The translations under genes and the position numbers were made by a program. A stretch of 64,000 nt of DNA from Sphingobacterium yanglingense. GTDB lineage: Bacteria > Bacteroidota > Bacteroidia > Sphingobacteriales > Sphingobacteriaceae. The notes below the pieces were generated by a model. That model was not told where the DNA came from and did no database searches. It worked only from the letters and a program-made list of their open reading frames with translations. Of the stretch, positions 44,250-53,554 are shown piece by piece (position 1 is the stretch's first letter; each line of letters begins with the position of its first letter). Where the stretch lies: contig NZ_SNYV01000003.1 of assembly GCF_004363245.1 (NCBI RefSeq), positions 1 through 64,000 on the forward strand. The letters run 5' to 3'.

Positions 44250-45626
44250 TTACTTTTTAAATAATTCGTCCTTATTTATATCTTTTACAATTGTCCCATC
44301 GTTGCCCATAATGATAAGCCAGTTGGTACGGGCCGTAGAAGCTCTATCATAATAGCCAAACACGAGACCACCTGCGTAACCGTACATAACGTGTTCGAAA
44401 GCATAGTTATCACTCGCTGGCGTATAGTTCCACACAATCTTGCCTGTCTCCGTATCTATTTTTTGAAGGAACCTATTGCCTTCAGGATTAGCATTGGGCA
44501 ACCCTGAGATATACACATTGGCACTATCCTGATACTCGATCTTGGCATCAAAGTAAAGACGATCGGGAGTGAGATCTACGAATTTATTTATCCGTGAATC
44601 TTTAAATAGTTTTTTGACATAAGGAAATGAACCGTAGTAGATACCCGATTTCTTTGGATAGTCATACACCTTCTCCCATACCACCTGATAAGAATAGGGC
44701 AACATAATAGGGTAACCAGGATTGTGCTGGTACCAGTATTTGAGCAGTTGGATCTTCTCATTGGGATAGTCCCGGCTTTTTTCGGATATTGCATACCGTA
44801 TCAAAGGACTTGCACCCGGCAATAAACTGGAAAGTCCAATCCCTGCATTACGTCGTTCGGAATGGTCCTTATAAATCTTGCGGACCAACGGATAATAATA
44901 GTATTCCTTACCGTCATTGGTCATAATATTGAATCCATCCCCTTCTACTTCTTGGGTAAAACGCAACGTAGCGATACCGGAAGCAAACTCGGGCACACCT
45001 GCAAAGAAGGTCTCCGTCATATCGATAAGCTCGTTTTTCGCTGGATCGATTTTGTAAACCCGGTTGCTCTTATCTGCGCAGATATAATGTGCACCATCGC
45101 TGAACGTAGTGCTCTTTACATAAAAATCATCTTTCCAACCAGGTAGGAGAACGTCATTCACGATCTTTTCTTTTAAGGGATCGTAAAAACGGGCAAAGTA
45201 TTCGGCATTCTCCCGATCAAAGCTAGTTTTGCTACGAGCGATGATAAAAAGTAACATTGGGTTCTTGCTGTTATAAGCAGTGAAGGCCAAATTGTCTTTT
45301 ATCCTTTCATAATAGGAAGGTTCCTTTGTAATCTTATCGATATAACCCGTATTTGAAGTCCCACTGTTATTACTTCCACAGTTACGGATCAGGCTCACAA
45401 AAAACAACAAAAACAGAAATCCAGCCAGTGCAAATATGATATTCCGTTTAGTATTGGGGTCAAGATTATTGCCACTGTACTGGTGCTTTATATTGACATT
45501 GATATCATCATTATCCAAAAAGTACTCAGTCCCGCAATGGTTACAGATATAATGGTCTTCCTTAACATTCTGCTTCTTTACACTACCACATTGGGGACAT
45601 TTTAATGCCTTTATTTGTTTTGCCAT
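44250..45626 (-). CDS. Zinc-ribbon membrane protein with beta-propeller-like domain
   Basis: 458 residues. N-terminal zinc ribbon with C10, C13, C28, C31 (CPQCG ... CNHCG), one membrane helix about 62-82 (IIFALAGFLFLLFFVSLI), then an extracytoplasmic ~370-residue domain of beta-strand blocks (TETGKIVWNYTPASDN, VYISGLPNANPEGNRFLQKI) suggestive of a PQQ-like propeller. Zinc-ribbon plus SPFH-SHOCT gene neighbourhoods are frequent in bacteria; the function is unknown. First gene of a three-gene operon. Confidence 0.75.
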   Translation of the reverse strand: MAKQIKALKCPQCGSVKKQNVKEDHYICNHCGTEYFLDNDDINVNIKHQYSGNNLDPNTKRNIIFALAGFLFLLFFVSLIRNCGSNNSGTSNTGYIDKITKEPSYYERIKDNLAFTAYNSKNPMLLFIIARSKTSFDRENAEYFARFYDPLKEKIVNDVLLPGWKDDFYVKSTTFSDGAHYICADKSNRVYKIDPAKNELIDMTETFFAGVPEFASGIATLRFTQEVEGDGFNIMTNDGKEYYYYPLVRKIYKDHSERRNAGIGLSSLLPGASPLIRYAISEKSRDYPNEKIQLLKYWYQHNPGYPIMLPYSYQVVWEKVYDYPKKSGIYYGSFPYVKKLFKDSRINKFVDLTPDRLYFDAKIEYQDSANVYISGLPNANPEGNRFLQKIDTETGKIVWNYTPASDNYAFEHVMYGYAGGLVFGYYDRASTARTNWLIIMGNDGTIVKDINKDELFKK

Positions 45627-45819
45627 GCTCGCTATAACGTATTATGAGAATAAAATTAAAGAAGTCCCTGTACAAAGGCAAATCGGTTTACAATACGTCC
45701 CCTGTATTACGAATAATAAAAGTTATAGCGATATTCATTTAGTTACTTAACAGATCATAAATCGTGTATATAAATTATCAGCTTGGTTTGTCGTCCTCTT
45801 TACCGGACGGGCAATCCAC

Positions 45820-45840
45820 TTTTTCCTCAAAAGTGGAGCA
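45820..45840. repeat. Hairpin in a 362-base gap
   Basis: The gap 45627-45988 has no supported gene. It contains CCACTTTT-TCCTC-AAAAGTGG embedded in a GC-richer patch (GACGGGCAATCCACTTTTTC, then GGAGCAAAACTCG), which looks like an intergenic repeat and not a terminator. Confidence 0.35.
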
Positions 45841-45988
45841 AAACTCGTCGCTGTACCGTATTGGCACAACGGAAGTGCCTCTCAGTGCTATTGCCAATCC
45901 GCTAAGGCGACATTAAACGAAAATTTACAGATAGCATATTGTAAATATTTAAATGAATAGCTCAGAAAAGTTATAAAAAACAGATTCT

Positions 45989-47125
45989 TTACTTCCCGTA
46001 GTTATGTTTAAGCAGGTAATAGTAGGCCACTGTCGAGTGGTGCAGCATAATTTTAGTCTTGTCTCTGCTGTAATCAAACTGCTCAAAGTAACTGCTGTCT
46101 GGATACAGAACGACTTGCTTGCCGGTACGTACGTACTCGTTGCTATTGACGAAGTCTGGAATGACAAAATCAGGATAGTATTTCTTGATCTGCTTGCCAG
46201 TAAATTTGCCGAGATACTTCTGATAACGGTCTACCGCTTTTTGCGATGGATTCGTCATTTTTTTATAAAGTGAGTTGAAAAATAGGCGTTTGAAAAAGCT
46301 CTGCTTTTTGAGTGTAGCGCGTAGAGCGGGCACAGGATTGACATCGGGCAGGTCGGAAATAGTCTGCACAGTAAAGGGAGACTGTGGCACCCAATCTTCG
46401 GTATTGACGACATGCTGCGACCATCCCTCTCCTACGCTATGCTCATAATCATAGGCAAAATAAAGATTGCCAGGCTTGGGACTCGCACTGGTATAGACCT
46501 TGATGCGCATATCTGCCGGCAATTTGCCTGCCTTTTGCAGCTGTAATAGGTAGGCGCTCATGATATAGGTAATTCCGCCCCCTTGACTATGGCCAGAAAG
46601 AACAAAATCCCGTATACCTGAGCGGTAGCATGAATCAATCTTGGGCAATACATCGCGCAATAAGAATGCGGAACTAAAAACATATCCTGCATGGACTGCC
46701 GCCCGCGGGTGCTCTGCCAGGGTATATTCAAATTCAAAATCTTTCTCGATATGTAAGACTCCCTTGGCAGGGATCTGTGCCGCAAATAAATTGGCCAACC
46801 AGCTCTCGCCCTCCCGTGTAGAACCCCGTGTACAGATGACTGCGACACGCTCGTCCATGAGCCACAGCTGCCAATGATTGACCAGTCCGACCTCGCCACT
46901 CTTATAAAGCAAACGGGAATGCTCGGGATTTGGAATATACCGGGCCATCTCCGGGCTCTCCGAAAAACGTGCATTAATAGCCAAAATCTCTGTAAACTCG
47001 GCCTTGTCGAAACCAGGCTGGAGCACCTGCGCATAGCCACCAATAGGAAGCCCTAAGGCTAAGAAAAAATATAGACAGATCTTTTTGCAAAGCAAGGGTA
47101 TTTCCATAAGTATCTTATATAGCAT
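45989..47125 (-). CDS. Exported class 3 lipase-like hydrolase
   Basis: 378 residues; ATG at residue 7 is an alternative start just before the signal peptide (LLCKKICLYFFLALGLPIGG). The catalytic-nucleophile elbow is LSGHSQGGGITY with Ser180, preceded by the class 3 lipase strand VICTRGSTREGESWLANL and followed by ASPKPGNLYFAYDYE, the usual GxPxxGN-type Asp/His region (VVNTEDWVPQSP). Likely an alpha/beta-hydrolase acting on lipids in periplasm or outside. Divergent from the MBL-fold gene; the 66-base spacer carries both promoters. Confidence 0.88.
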   Translation of the reverse strand: MLYKILMEIPLLCKKICLYFFLALGLPIGGYAQVLQPGFDKAEFTEILAINARFSESPEMARYIPNPEHSRLLYKSGEVGLVNHWQLWLMDERVAVICTRGSTREGESWLANLFAAQIPAKGVLHIEKDFEFEYTLAEHPRAAVHAGYVFSSAFLLRDVLPKIDSCYRSGIRDFVLSGHSQGGGITYIMSAYLLQLQKAGKLPADMRIKVYTSASPKPGNLYFAYDYEHSVGEGWSQHVVNTEDWVPQSPFTVQTISDLPDVNPVPALRATLKKQSFFKRLFFNSLYKKMTNPSQKAVDRYQKYLGKFTGKQIKKYYPDFVIPDFVNSNEYVRTGKQVVLYPDSSYFEQFDYSRDKTKIMLHHSTVAYYYLLKHNYGK

Positions 47126-47191
47126 TGTAGTTTCCTAAAGTTATGACTTTTAGATTAGAATATTTCGCATAACTTTAGATATTAAGAAGAG

Positions 47192-48304
47192 ATGATAAAG
47201 TTTTTAAAACGAAGTATGCAGGTAATCCTAGCCCTCATTGTACTGCTTGTCCTAGTGACACTATTGTACATGCAACACGATAGATTTGGAAAAAATGCTA
47301 GTGGCTCACGCCTAGCGCTAATGCAGAGCAAACCCAACTATAAGGAGGGGGCTTTTGATAACCTAGAACATACACCGGCCCTAGCCGAGGGAACCAGCTA
47401 TTCGAAAATGCTGAAAGAGTTTTTCTTTGCCAAGAAGGTACGGAATATCCCCAAAGACCTTATCCCCGTAGAAAAAAATGACTTACACCACTTGCCCATA
47501 GACAGTAATCTCTATGTATGGTTTGGACATTCGTCCTATTATATCCAACTGGACGGAAAAAAAATATTAGTGGATCCCGTATTCAGCAAATATGCTACAC
47601 CTGTGCGGGTGAGTGTACGCGCCTTCGATAGCGAATACAACTACCAGGTCGAGGACCTACCGGAGATTGATATCCTTTTTATTACGCACGACCACTGGGA
47701 TCACCTAGATTATAATACCTTCATGAAACTGAAGGACAAGGTCAAACATATCGTGACGGGACTCGGGGTAGGCGCACATCTAGAAAAATGGGGATATCCT
47801 GCCGCGCAGATCACTGAACTCTACTGGGGAGACCAAGCTCAAATAGACGGGTTCGAGATTCACTCGACTACAGCTAGGCACTTTTCGGGAAGAACCTTCA
47901 AACGCAATACGACACTATGGTCCTCATTTGTGCTAAAAGGCTCTAAACAAATCTTTATCGGAGGGGATAGTGGCTATGGTAAGCACTTCAAAGAAATCGG
48001 TAATACCTATGGTCCCTTTGATTTTGCGATTCTGGAGAATGGGCAATACAATGCCATGTGGAAGTATATACATATGATGCCAGAGGAGGTAGTCACTGCA
48101 GCACAGGATTTACAGGCCCGCTATCTGATCCCGGTACATTCGGCCAAGTTTCCATTGGCCAACCATGCCTGGGATGAACCCCTAAAGCGGGTTACAGAAG
48201 CGGCCACAGCCCAACATATAGCGATCATAACACCGAAGATAGGACAAATAGTATCTTTAGAAGAGTATAAACTATATCCGCGCTGGTGGGAAGGTCTGGA
48301 GTAA
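47192..48304 (+). CDS. MBL-fold metallo-hydrolase, NAPE-PLD/RomA-like
   Basis: 370 residues with an N-terminal membrane anchor (about 10-27). Metal-binding motif THDHWDHLDY at 165-174 (HxHxDH type), further ligands in ATTARHFSGR and GGDSGYGKHF, and a late HSAKFPLANH. The WFGHSSYYIQLDGKKILVDPVFS block before the motif is typical of the NAPE-PLD/RomA branch (phospholipase-D-like MBL hydrolases). It may act on membrane lipids, as might the adjacent divergent lipase, but no common pathway is proven. Confidence 0.88.
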   Translation: MIKFLKRSMQVILALIVLLVLVTLLYMQHDRFGKNASGSRLALMQSKPNYKEGAFDNLEHTPALAEGTSYSKMLKEFFFAKKVRNIPKDLIPVEKNDLHHLPIDSNLYVWFGHSSYYIQLDGKKILVDPVFSKYATPVRVSVRAFDSEYNYQVEDLPEIDILFITHDHWDHLDYNTFMKLKDKVKHIVTGLGVGAHLEKWGYPAAQITELYWGDQAQIDGFEIHSTTARHFSGRTFKRNTTLWSSFVLKGSKQIFIGGDSGYGKHFKEIGNTYGPFDFAILENGQYNAMWKYIHMMPEEVVTAAQDLQARYLIPVHSAKFPLANHAWDEPLKRVTEAATAQHIAIITPKIGQIVSLEEYKLYPRWWEGLE

Positions 48305-48345
48305 AACATATCCCGCTTTTTTTTGTTTAATTAATGTAGATTAAG

Positions 48346-48374
48346 TTTTGGACCAAAAACTTGACCGACCTTTG
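48346..48374 (+). promoter_or_regulatory. Candidate Bacteroidota-type promoter of the yceI-like gene
   Basis: TTTTG at 48346-48350 and GACCTTTG at 48367-48374 resemble the -33 TTTG and -7 TAnnTTTG elements at suitable spacing, 27 bases before the ATG at 48401. Assigned by eye only. Confidence 0.35.
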
Positions 48375-48400
48375 CATTGTACAAACAAAAACAAGAACAT

Positions 48401-48988
48401 ATGAAAACTGTATTAAGCGTATTTACTGCACTCGTCCTTTTTACGAACATAAGCTTCGCACAGGTAGGCTGGACTATAGACCCTGCACATACCAATGCAA
48501 GATTTGAGGTCAAACACTTAGGAATCGCTATTGTAGATGGTGCTTTTACCAAACTAGAAGGTACTGTGGAAACAGCAAATGCAACGGACTTTGACAAGGC
48601 TAAGGTGAACTTCTCTATCGATGTAAACAGCATCAATACACGCGTACAGATGCGTGATGACCACTTGAAAAGTGACGATTTCTTCAACGCAGAAAAATAT
48701 CCAAAAATGACGTTGACCAATGCCTCACTTAATCATGCAAAAGGTGGGTTCGTCCTAACCGGAGATCTTACGATCCGTGATGTCACCAAAAAGGTAACAT
48801 TCCAGGTAAAACAGAACGGTGGTATCATCACTGATCCGTGGGGCAAAACCCGCGCAGGATTTACAGCGACAACATCGATCAACCGCTTTGACTACAACAT
48901 CAAATACAACGACAAACTACCTACAGGTGTAGATGCAGTTGCTCCGACAGTAGAAATCATTGTCTACGTAGAGGCTGTAAAAAACTAG
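48401..48988 (+). CDS. YceI-family exported lipid-binding-like protein
   Basis: 195 residues from ATG 48401 (signal peptide MKTVLSVFTALVLFTNISFA); the frame opens at 48377. The YceI lipocalin-like fold is clear: GWTIDPAHTNARFEVKHLGI, VDVNSINTR-type second block (INTRVQMRDDHLKSDDFFNA), KYPKMTL, GDLTIRDVTKKVTF and AGFTATTSINRFDYNIKY. YceI proteins bind isoprenoid or amide lipids in the periplasm. Monocistronic: a candidate promoter precedes it and a strong terminator follows. Confidence 0.95.
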   Translation: MKTVLSVFTALVLFTNISFAQVGWTIDPAHTNARFEVKHLGIAIVDGAFTKLEGTVETANATDFDKAKVNFSIDVNSINTRVQMRDDHLKSDDFFNAEKYPKMTLTNASLNHAKGGFVLTGDLTIRDVTKKVTFQVKQNGGIITDPWGKTRAGFTATTSINRFDYNIKYNDKLPTGVDAVAPTVEIIVYVEAVKN

Positions 48989-49023
48989 TCGTCTCGCTAT
49001 AATCCAGTTAGCGGATTATCTAC

Positions 49024-49071
49024 AAATTGCCTTTATATGCAAGCTTTCAATATTGCATATAAAGGCAATTT
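49024..49071 (+). terminator. Long perfect hairpin terminator
   Basis: AAATTGCCTTTATATGCAA (49024-49042) pairs with TTGCATATAAAGGCAATTT (49053-49071), followed by TTCG. A smaller hairpin (ATAATCC/GGATTAT, 48999-49019) precedes it. It ends the yceI-like transcript. Confidence 0.85.
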
Positions 49072-49122
49072 TCGTTAAGTTTATACTCGAAAAACAATCT
49101 AAACAAAATAGAAGAGGTACAA

Positions 49123-49680
49123 ATGGAATTAGCTGTCAAGAATATGGTCTGTAAGCGTTGTGTGTCGGCAGTAGAGGACATCCTGAATCAGTTGGAGATT
49201 CCTTTTTCAAACGTACAGCTAGGTACGATCCAATTTGCATCGGCTATACCCGAAAAGCAAACCGAACAGATCCGTACGGCACTAGAAAATATTGGATTCG
49301 AACTCATTGAAGACCCTAAAGACAACTTAGCAAAAGAAGTAAAAACACTACTGATTGAGCTCGTAGGTGCGCTGAATACGGAGCCGATCAAACTATCGGC
49401 CTATCTCAGTGAAAAACTCGGGACCAACTACCACACGATAAGCTCTGTATTCTCTCAACAGGAGGGAATTACGGTAGAGAAGTATTATATACAGTTGAAG
49501 ATTGAAAAAGCCAAGGAGCTTCTTTCTTATAATGAACTGTCACTGAAAGAAATCGCTTATCGCCTCAACTATAGTAGTGTGGCACACCTCAGCAAACAGT
49601 TTAAGGAAATTGTAGGCGTATCTGCCTCGACTTTCCGCTCTGAAAAACGGATGGACAGAAAATACCTAGACCAGCTTTAG
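49123..49680 (+). CDS. AraC-type regulator with N-terminal HMA-like metal site
   Basis: 185 residues. Residues 1-65 look like a heavy-metal-associated fold with MVCKRC (C10, C13; MxCxxC as in copper chaperones), and residues about 85-178 are an AraC-family DNA-binding domain with two helix-turn-helix blocks (LSLKEIAYRLNYSSVAHLSK). An HMA sensor fused to AraC suggests metal-dependent transcription, but metal and sign of control are inferred. First gene of an operon with FUSC (9-base gap) and YpdA. Confidence 0.88.
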   Translation: MELAVKNMVCKRCVSAVEDILNQLEIPFSNVQLGTIQFASAIPEKQTEQIRTALENIGFELIEDPKDNLAKEVKTLLIELVGALNTEPIKLSAYLSEKLGTNYHTISSVFSQQEGITVEKYYIQLKIEKAKELLSYNELSLKEIAYRLNYSSVAHLSKQFKEIVGVSASTFRSEKRMDRKYLDQL

Positions 49681-49689
49681 TCGACCAAT

Positions 49690-51879
49690 ATGAGAAAGAC
49701 GGAAGAGATAACCAGTTTTTTTTACAGTCAATACTTTGCCGAAGGATTGCGGATCACGATGGGCACGATTATCCCTGTGGTGATATGTGCATTCTTTGGT
49801 GAATTCAAAACAGGTACGCTCATCTCCTTAGGTGCACTGATCGTCGGCCTATCCGATACACCGGGTGCCCCGCGGCATCGGAAATTCGGAATGGTCTACT
49901 GTACCATATTAGGTAGTGTAACGATCCTCATTACAGCACTATGCAATGGCATACTGCCCCTGATGACGATTATCATCGCTATACTGGCCTTTCTATTCTC
50001 CATGCTGGCGGTATTTAATACACGCGCTGCAACGATCGGAACCATGTGTCTACTGATCATGCTTATTAATGTGGATGACGTACATACCCTAAAAGAGGAA
50101 ATGACCTACCTCATCTACTTCTTGATCGGGGCATCTTGGTATATGCTCATCAGCTTTTCTATCATGCAGGTACGCCCCTATCGACTGGCCCAGCAAGAGC
50201 TATCGGAGACTATCCTTCAAGTTGCGGAATACCTGAGACTAAAGGCAAACTTCTATGATACCCGCATAGGTGTCGACGACAATTACATCAAACTTATAGA
50301 AAGTCAGATAGCGGTCAACTCTCACCAGGAAAATGTAAGGGATATCCTGTTCCGTAGCAAGCGATCCATAAAGGATACGACCAAAGAGGGACGCTTTCTT
50401 TCCTTGATATTCAATGATGTCATCGATCTCTTTGAGCAGAGCATGACCACACATTACGACTACGACAAAGTAAGAATAAACTATGGCCCATCGGGTATAT
50501 TGGACAATATCAAAGCTGTAATCTTAAAAGCGACACATGAGCTGGACAATATCGCCTACAAGATCAATGCAAACCGTATTCCTAAACCGATATACGATCT
50601 GGAAGCAGAGATCGACAAGCTCAGGGTGGCAGTAGACGAGTTTGACAAATCTTCTGAGCAAAGTGCAATACCCCTGAAAAAAATATTGATCAATATCCGC
50701 TCTATCACCAAACATATCCGGGATATATATAACTATGGCCAATTCAAATCGGTCAATGTCGAAAAGGAAGAGATACAGCATAGCCGTAAGTTCTTACGCA
50801 ATGAAGCGCTCAACTGGGAAAAATTCAGGGACAACCTTAGTTTAAACTCGAGTAACTTCAGACATGCACTGCGTATGTCAATTATGTTGTCAGGCACATA
50901 CCTCACGCTCAACTTGATCAATTACCCGCACTTTGGGATGTACTGGATATTACTGACGATACTCGTCATCTTAAAGCCTGGTTTTGGTCTGACAAAGGAA
51001 CGGAATGTACAGCGACTGATCGGGACCGTAATCGGAGGTATCTTAGGTGGTATTGTACTGGTCATGATACCGGATCTCACAGCGCGGTTCGTTATTTTGA
51101 TTATTTTCTTCCTTATTGCCTATAGCCTATTTCGCGTCAACTATATCATGGCGGTAATCTTTATGACTCCCTATGTACTGATTATGCTCAGTTTCACCGG
51201 AGTCAATACCTTAGAGATGGCGCAGGAGCGGATTCTTGATACGTTCATCGGAGGCTCTCTGGCGTTTTTGTCAAGCTATATTATCTTTCCGAACTGGGAA
51301 AGCTTTCAGATACGCACGAATATACGGGGTCTATTAATAGCCAACTATCACTACCTTGCACAAGCTGTACGTGTACTGTCCGGCAACATGGACGATATCA
51401 CATCCTATAAACTGGCCCGCAAAGAAGTATATATTGCATCAGCCAATATGGGGTCTACATTTCAGCGTCTATTGACAGAGCCCAAATGGAGACAGAATGT
51501 AACCAAGGAAGTAAACCGTTTTGTCATTCTGAATCACGTTTTTTCGTCGTATACAGCGACCCTAATGACGCAGTTACAGGATGCTGACAACCACCATTTT
51601 AATAATGCACACCTTAGACAGCTTTACAAAGCCCTAGGTACATTGGAAAAAACAATTGCGGCAGTGAGCCAAGAAGAGGATACACCATTCCAACCCTTCA
51701 AAGGGATAGAACGTCTGGATACAGAGGAAACCGAAAGTGACGATGCAAGACTCATCACGGAACAATTGCAGTTCCTCATTAAAATAGCAACAGATATACA
51801 GAAAATAACAGCAGACCTCATTACAAAAAGTGAGGACTTAGAGCGCATAAAACCAGCTACAAATGGAGAAACTGTATGA
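49690..51879 (+). CDS. FUSC/YccS-family membrane protein
   Basis: 729 residues with two sets of membrane helices (about 17-160 and 385-540), each followed by a long cytoplasmic helical region. The conserved FUSC blocks are present (FFGEFKTGTLISLGALIVGL; YWILLTILVILKPGFGLT with RLIGTVIGGILGGI). This is the architecture of YccS/YhfK-type putative efflux permeases (aromatic-acid-exporter-like). It overlaps the YpdA gene by 17 bases. Substrate unknown; co-transcription with a metal-site regulator hints at stress export. Confidence 0.92.
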   Translation: MRKTEEITSFFYSQYFAEGLRITMGTIIPVVICAFFGEFKTGTLISLGALIVGLSDTPGAPRHRKFGMVYCTILGSVTILITALCNGILPLMTIIIAILAFLFSMLAVFNTRAATIGTMCLLIMLINVDDVHTLKEEMTYLIYFLIGASWYMLISFSIMQVRPYRLAQQELSETILQVAEYLRLKANFYDTRIGVDDNYIKLIESQIAVNSHQENVRDILFRSKRSIKDTTKEGRFLSLIFNDVIDLFEQSMTTHYDYDKVRINYGPSGILDNIKAVILKATHELDNIAYKINANRIPKPIYDLEAEIDKLRVAVDEFDKSSEQSAIPLKKILINIRSITKHIRDIYNYGQFKSVNVEKEEIQHSRKFLRNEALNWEKFRDNLSLNSSNFRHALRMSIMLSGTYLTLNLINYPHFGMYWILLTILVILKPGFGLTKERNVQRLIGTVIGGILGGIVLVMIPDLTARFVILIIFFLIAYSLFRVNYIMAVIFMTPYVLIMLSFTGVNTLEMAQERILDTFIGGSLAFLSSYIIFPNWESFQIRTNIRGLLIANYHYLAQAVRVLSGNMDDITSYKLARKEVYIASANMGSTFQRLLTEPKWRQNVTKEVNRFVILNHVFSSYTATLMTQLQDADNHHFNNAHLRQLYKALGTLEKTIAAVSQEEDTPFQPFKGIERLDTEETESDDARLITEQLQFLIKIATDIQKITADLITKSEDLERIKPATNGETV

Positions 51880-52837
51880 TGTACTGATTATTGGGGCAGG
51901 CCCCATAGGCCTGGCCTGCGGTATTGCCGCAAAACGGGAAAATATGGATTACCTCATTCTAGATAAAGGATGCTTGGTCAACTCGCTGTACCGCTATCCG
52001 GTAAATATGACGTTTTTCTCTACGGCTGAAAAGCTTGAAATCGGCAATGTGCCTTTTGTATCCACAAATCCAAAGCCCAAACGGGCTGAAGCGCTGGAAT
52101 ACTACCGAAGAGCCTACACGCACTTTGATTTAAACGTCAGGCTATTTGAAGAGGTAACAAGTTGCACTAAAGTAGGTGGCATTTTTCAGATACAGTCGAC
52201 CAAAGGAAGCTATAGAGCCAAAAACGTTATTGTGGCTACCGGATTTTATGACATCCCTATGCACCTGAATATCCCTGGAGAAAATCTAGCCAAAGTAAGC
52301 CATTACTATAATGACCCGCACTATTATGCAGGGCAACGTGTAGTGGTGGTAGGTGCCAGCAACTCTTCTATCGACGCAGCTTTAGAAACCTATAGAAAAG
52401 GCGCGAAAGTGACATTGGTAATCCGTGGAAATGAAATCAGTCCAAGGGTAAAATACTGGGTAAAACCAGATATAGAAAATCGGATTGCTGCCGGAGAAAT
52501 TGAGGTACGCTACTATAGTAACCTAACAAAAATAGAAGCGCAACAAGTGCATATCAGTGGACCGAAAGGTACCGAAATCATCGCCAATGATTTTGTAATC
52601 GCCCTCACAGGATACCGCCCTAACTTTGAGCTATTGCGCCATTTCAATATTGACATTCCAGAAACGGAACCGATGATCCCAAGCCACGACCCTACTACAA
52701 TGGAAACTAATATCAAAGGGATGTATCTCGCAGGTGTAGTATGCGGCGGACTGAATACCCACCTCTGGTTTATTGAAAACTCAAGAATACACGCAGATTT
52801 AATAATCGCTTCGATCCAAGCTGAGGCTAGACCTTAA
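51863..52837 (+). CDS. ypdA: YpdA-family FAD/NADPH disulfide reductase
   Basis: 324 residues. FAD-binding GxGxxG near 11-16 (IIGAGPIGLACG), a second NADPH Rossmann motif VVVGASNSSIDAALE near 167, and the YpdA signature TFFSTAEKLEIG near 50. YpdA (Bdr) reduces bacillithiol disulfide in Firmicutes. Bacteroidota homologues carry the same annotation, but it cannot be told from this window whether this organism makes a bacillithiol-type thiol. Its tail overlaps the convergent TetR gene by 11 bases. Operonic with FUSC and the HMA-AraC regulator. Confidence 0.9.
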   Translation: MEKLYDVLIIGAGPIGLACGIAAKRENMDYLILDKGCLVNSLYRYPVNMTFFSTAEKLEIGNVPFVSTNPKPKRAEALEYYRRAYTHFDLNVRLFEEVTSCTKVGGIFQIQSTKGSYRAKNVIVATGFYDIPMHLNIPGENLAKVSHYYNDPHYYAGQRVVVVGASNSSIDAALETYRKGAKVTLVIRGNEISPRVKYWVKPDIENRIAAGEIEVRYYSNLTKIEAQQVHISGPKGTEIIANDFVIALTGYRPNFELLRHFNIDIPETEPMIPSHDPTTMETNIKGMYLAGVVCGGLNTHLWFIENSRIHADLIIASIQAEARP

Positions 52838-53435
52838 GTCCTCTGATGAAAATCGCGGCCATTTTCTTTTGCATAGCCAAGATAGCATCAAATTCTTCTT
52901 TATCCGGAATAAAACTGCTCTTTAGGTCTTTGACAACAACCAAACGCATCCCCATAGAGGAGAACAGAAATATCTTAGAAATTTCCTCCAGATCCACATC
53001 CATTAGTTCGCCACGTTCTATACCTTGACGAAAGACATCACGGATTATCGCTTTCTGACTTTCAAAAGAATCGATCAAAAGCTGATCAAGCTCTGAAGAT
53101 AAATCTTTGCGCATGAGAACCGTATATTCAAGAATATAATAATACTTCTTCACGAATTCCATACGTTTTTCCAATACCACAACAATGGACTCAGAAACAG
53201 AAAGTATGGATTTGAGGGATGTTGTAATATCCTCTTCCAACTCCTCCATCACATGCTCAAGGACAGCAGCATACAAACTATTCTTATCGGGGAAATAGTA
53301 ATACAAGAGGGCTTTTGAAAAGGAAAGATCTTTAGCAATCTCGGCCATTGTCGTTTTGGCCATCCCATAGTGTGCAAATCTCCGCTTGGCCGTTTCTAAA
53401 ATCTTCAGTCGCTTTTCATCTGCATTTTTCGGCAT
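52827..53435 (-). CDS. TetR/AcrR-family regulator
   Basis: 202 residues. N-terminal HTH about 8-58 (RRFAHYGMAKTTMAEIAKDL, SKALLYYYFPDKNSLY), typical for TetR/AcrR. The C-terminal ligand domain is helical and unassigned. It is convergent on YpdA and divergent from murB. An AATCGTT/AACGATT inverted pair lies at about 53460-53500 in its own promoter region and could be the operator. Regulated genes are not certain. Confidence 0.9.
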   Translation of the reverse strand: MPKNADEKRLKILETAKRRFAHYGMAKTTMAEIAKDLSFSKALLYYYFPDKNSLYAAVLEHVMEELEEDITTSLKSILSVSESIVVVLEKRMEFVKKYYYILEYTVLMRKDLSSELDQLLIDSFESQKAIIRDVFRQGIERGELMDVDLEEISKIFLFSSMGMRLVVVKDLKSSFIPDKEEFDAILAMQKKMAAIFIRGLKV

Positions 53436-53554
53436 ATTCGAAATAAAATAAGTTTGTTCAAATCGTTCGCTTTATTGCTATCTTTACGCAACAAAACGAT
53501 TAAAGGTAGTACTTTAATTTGAATTTTTAAAAGTAAAAGTCAATTCAATACTCT

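Noticed and set aside
48331..48720. Minus-strand 129-codon frame over the yceI-like gene
   Set aside because: Overlaps a clear YceI-family gene completely and reads as Ser/Val-rich antisense.
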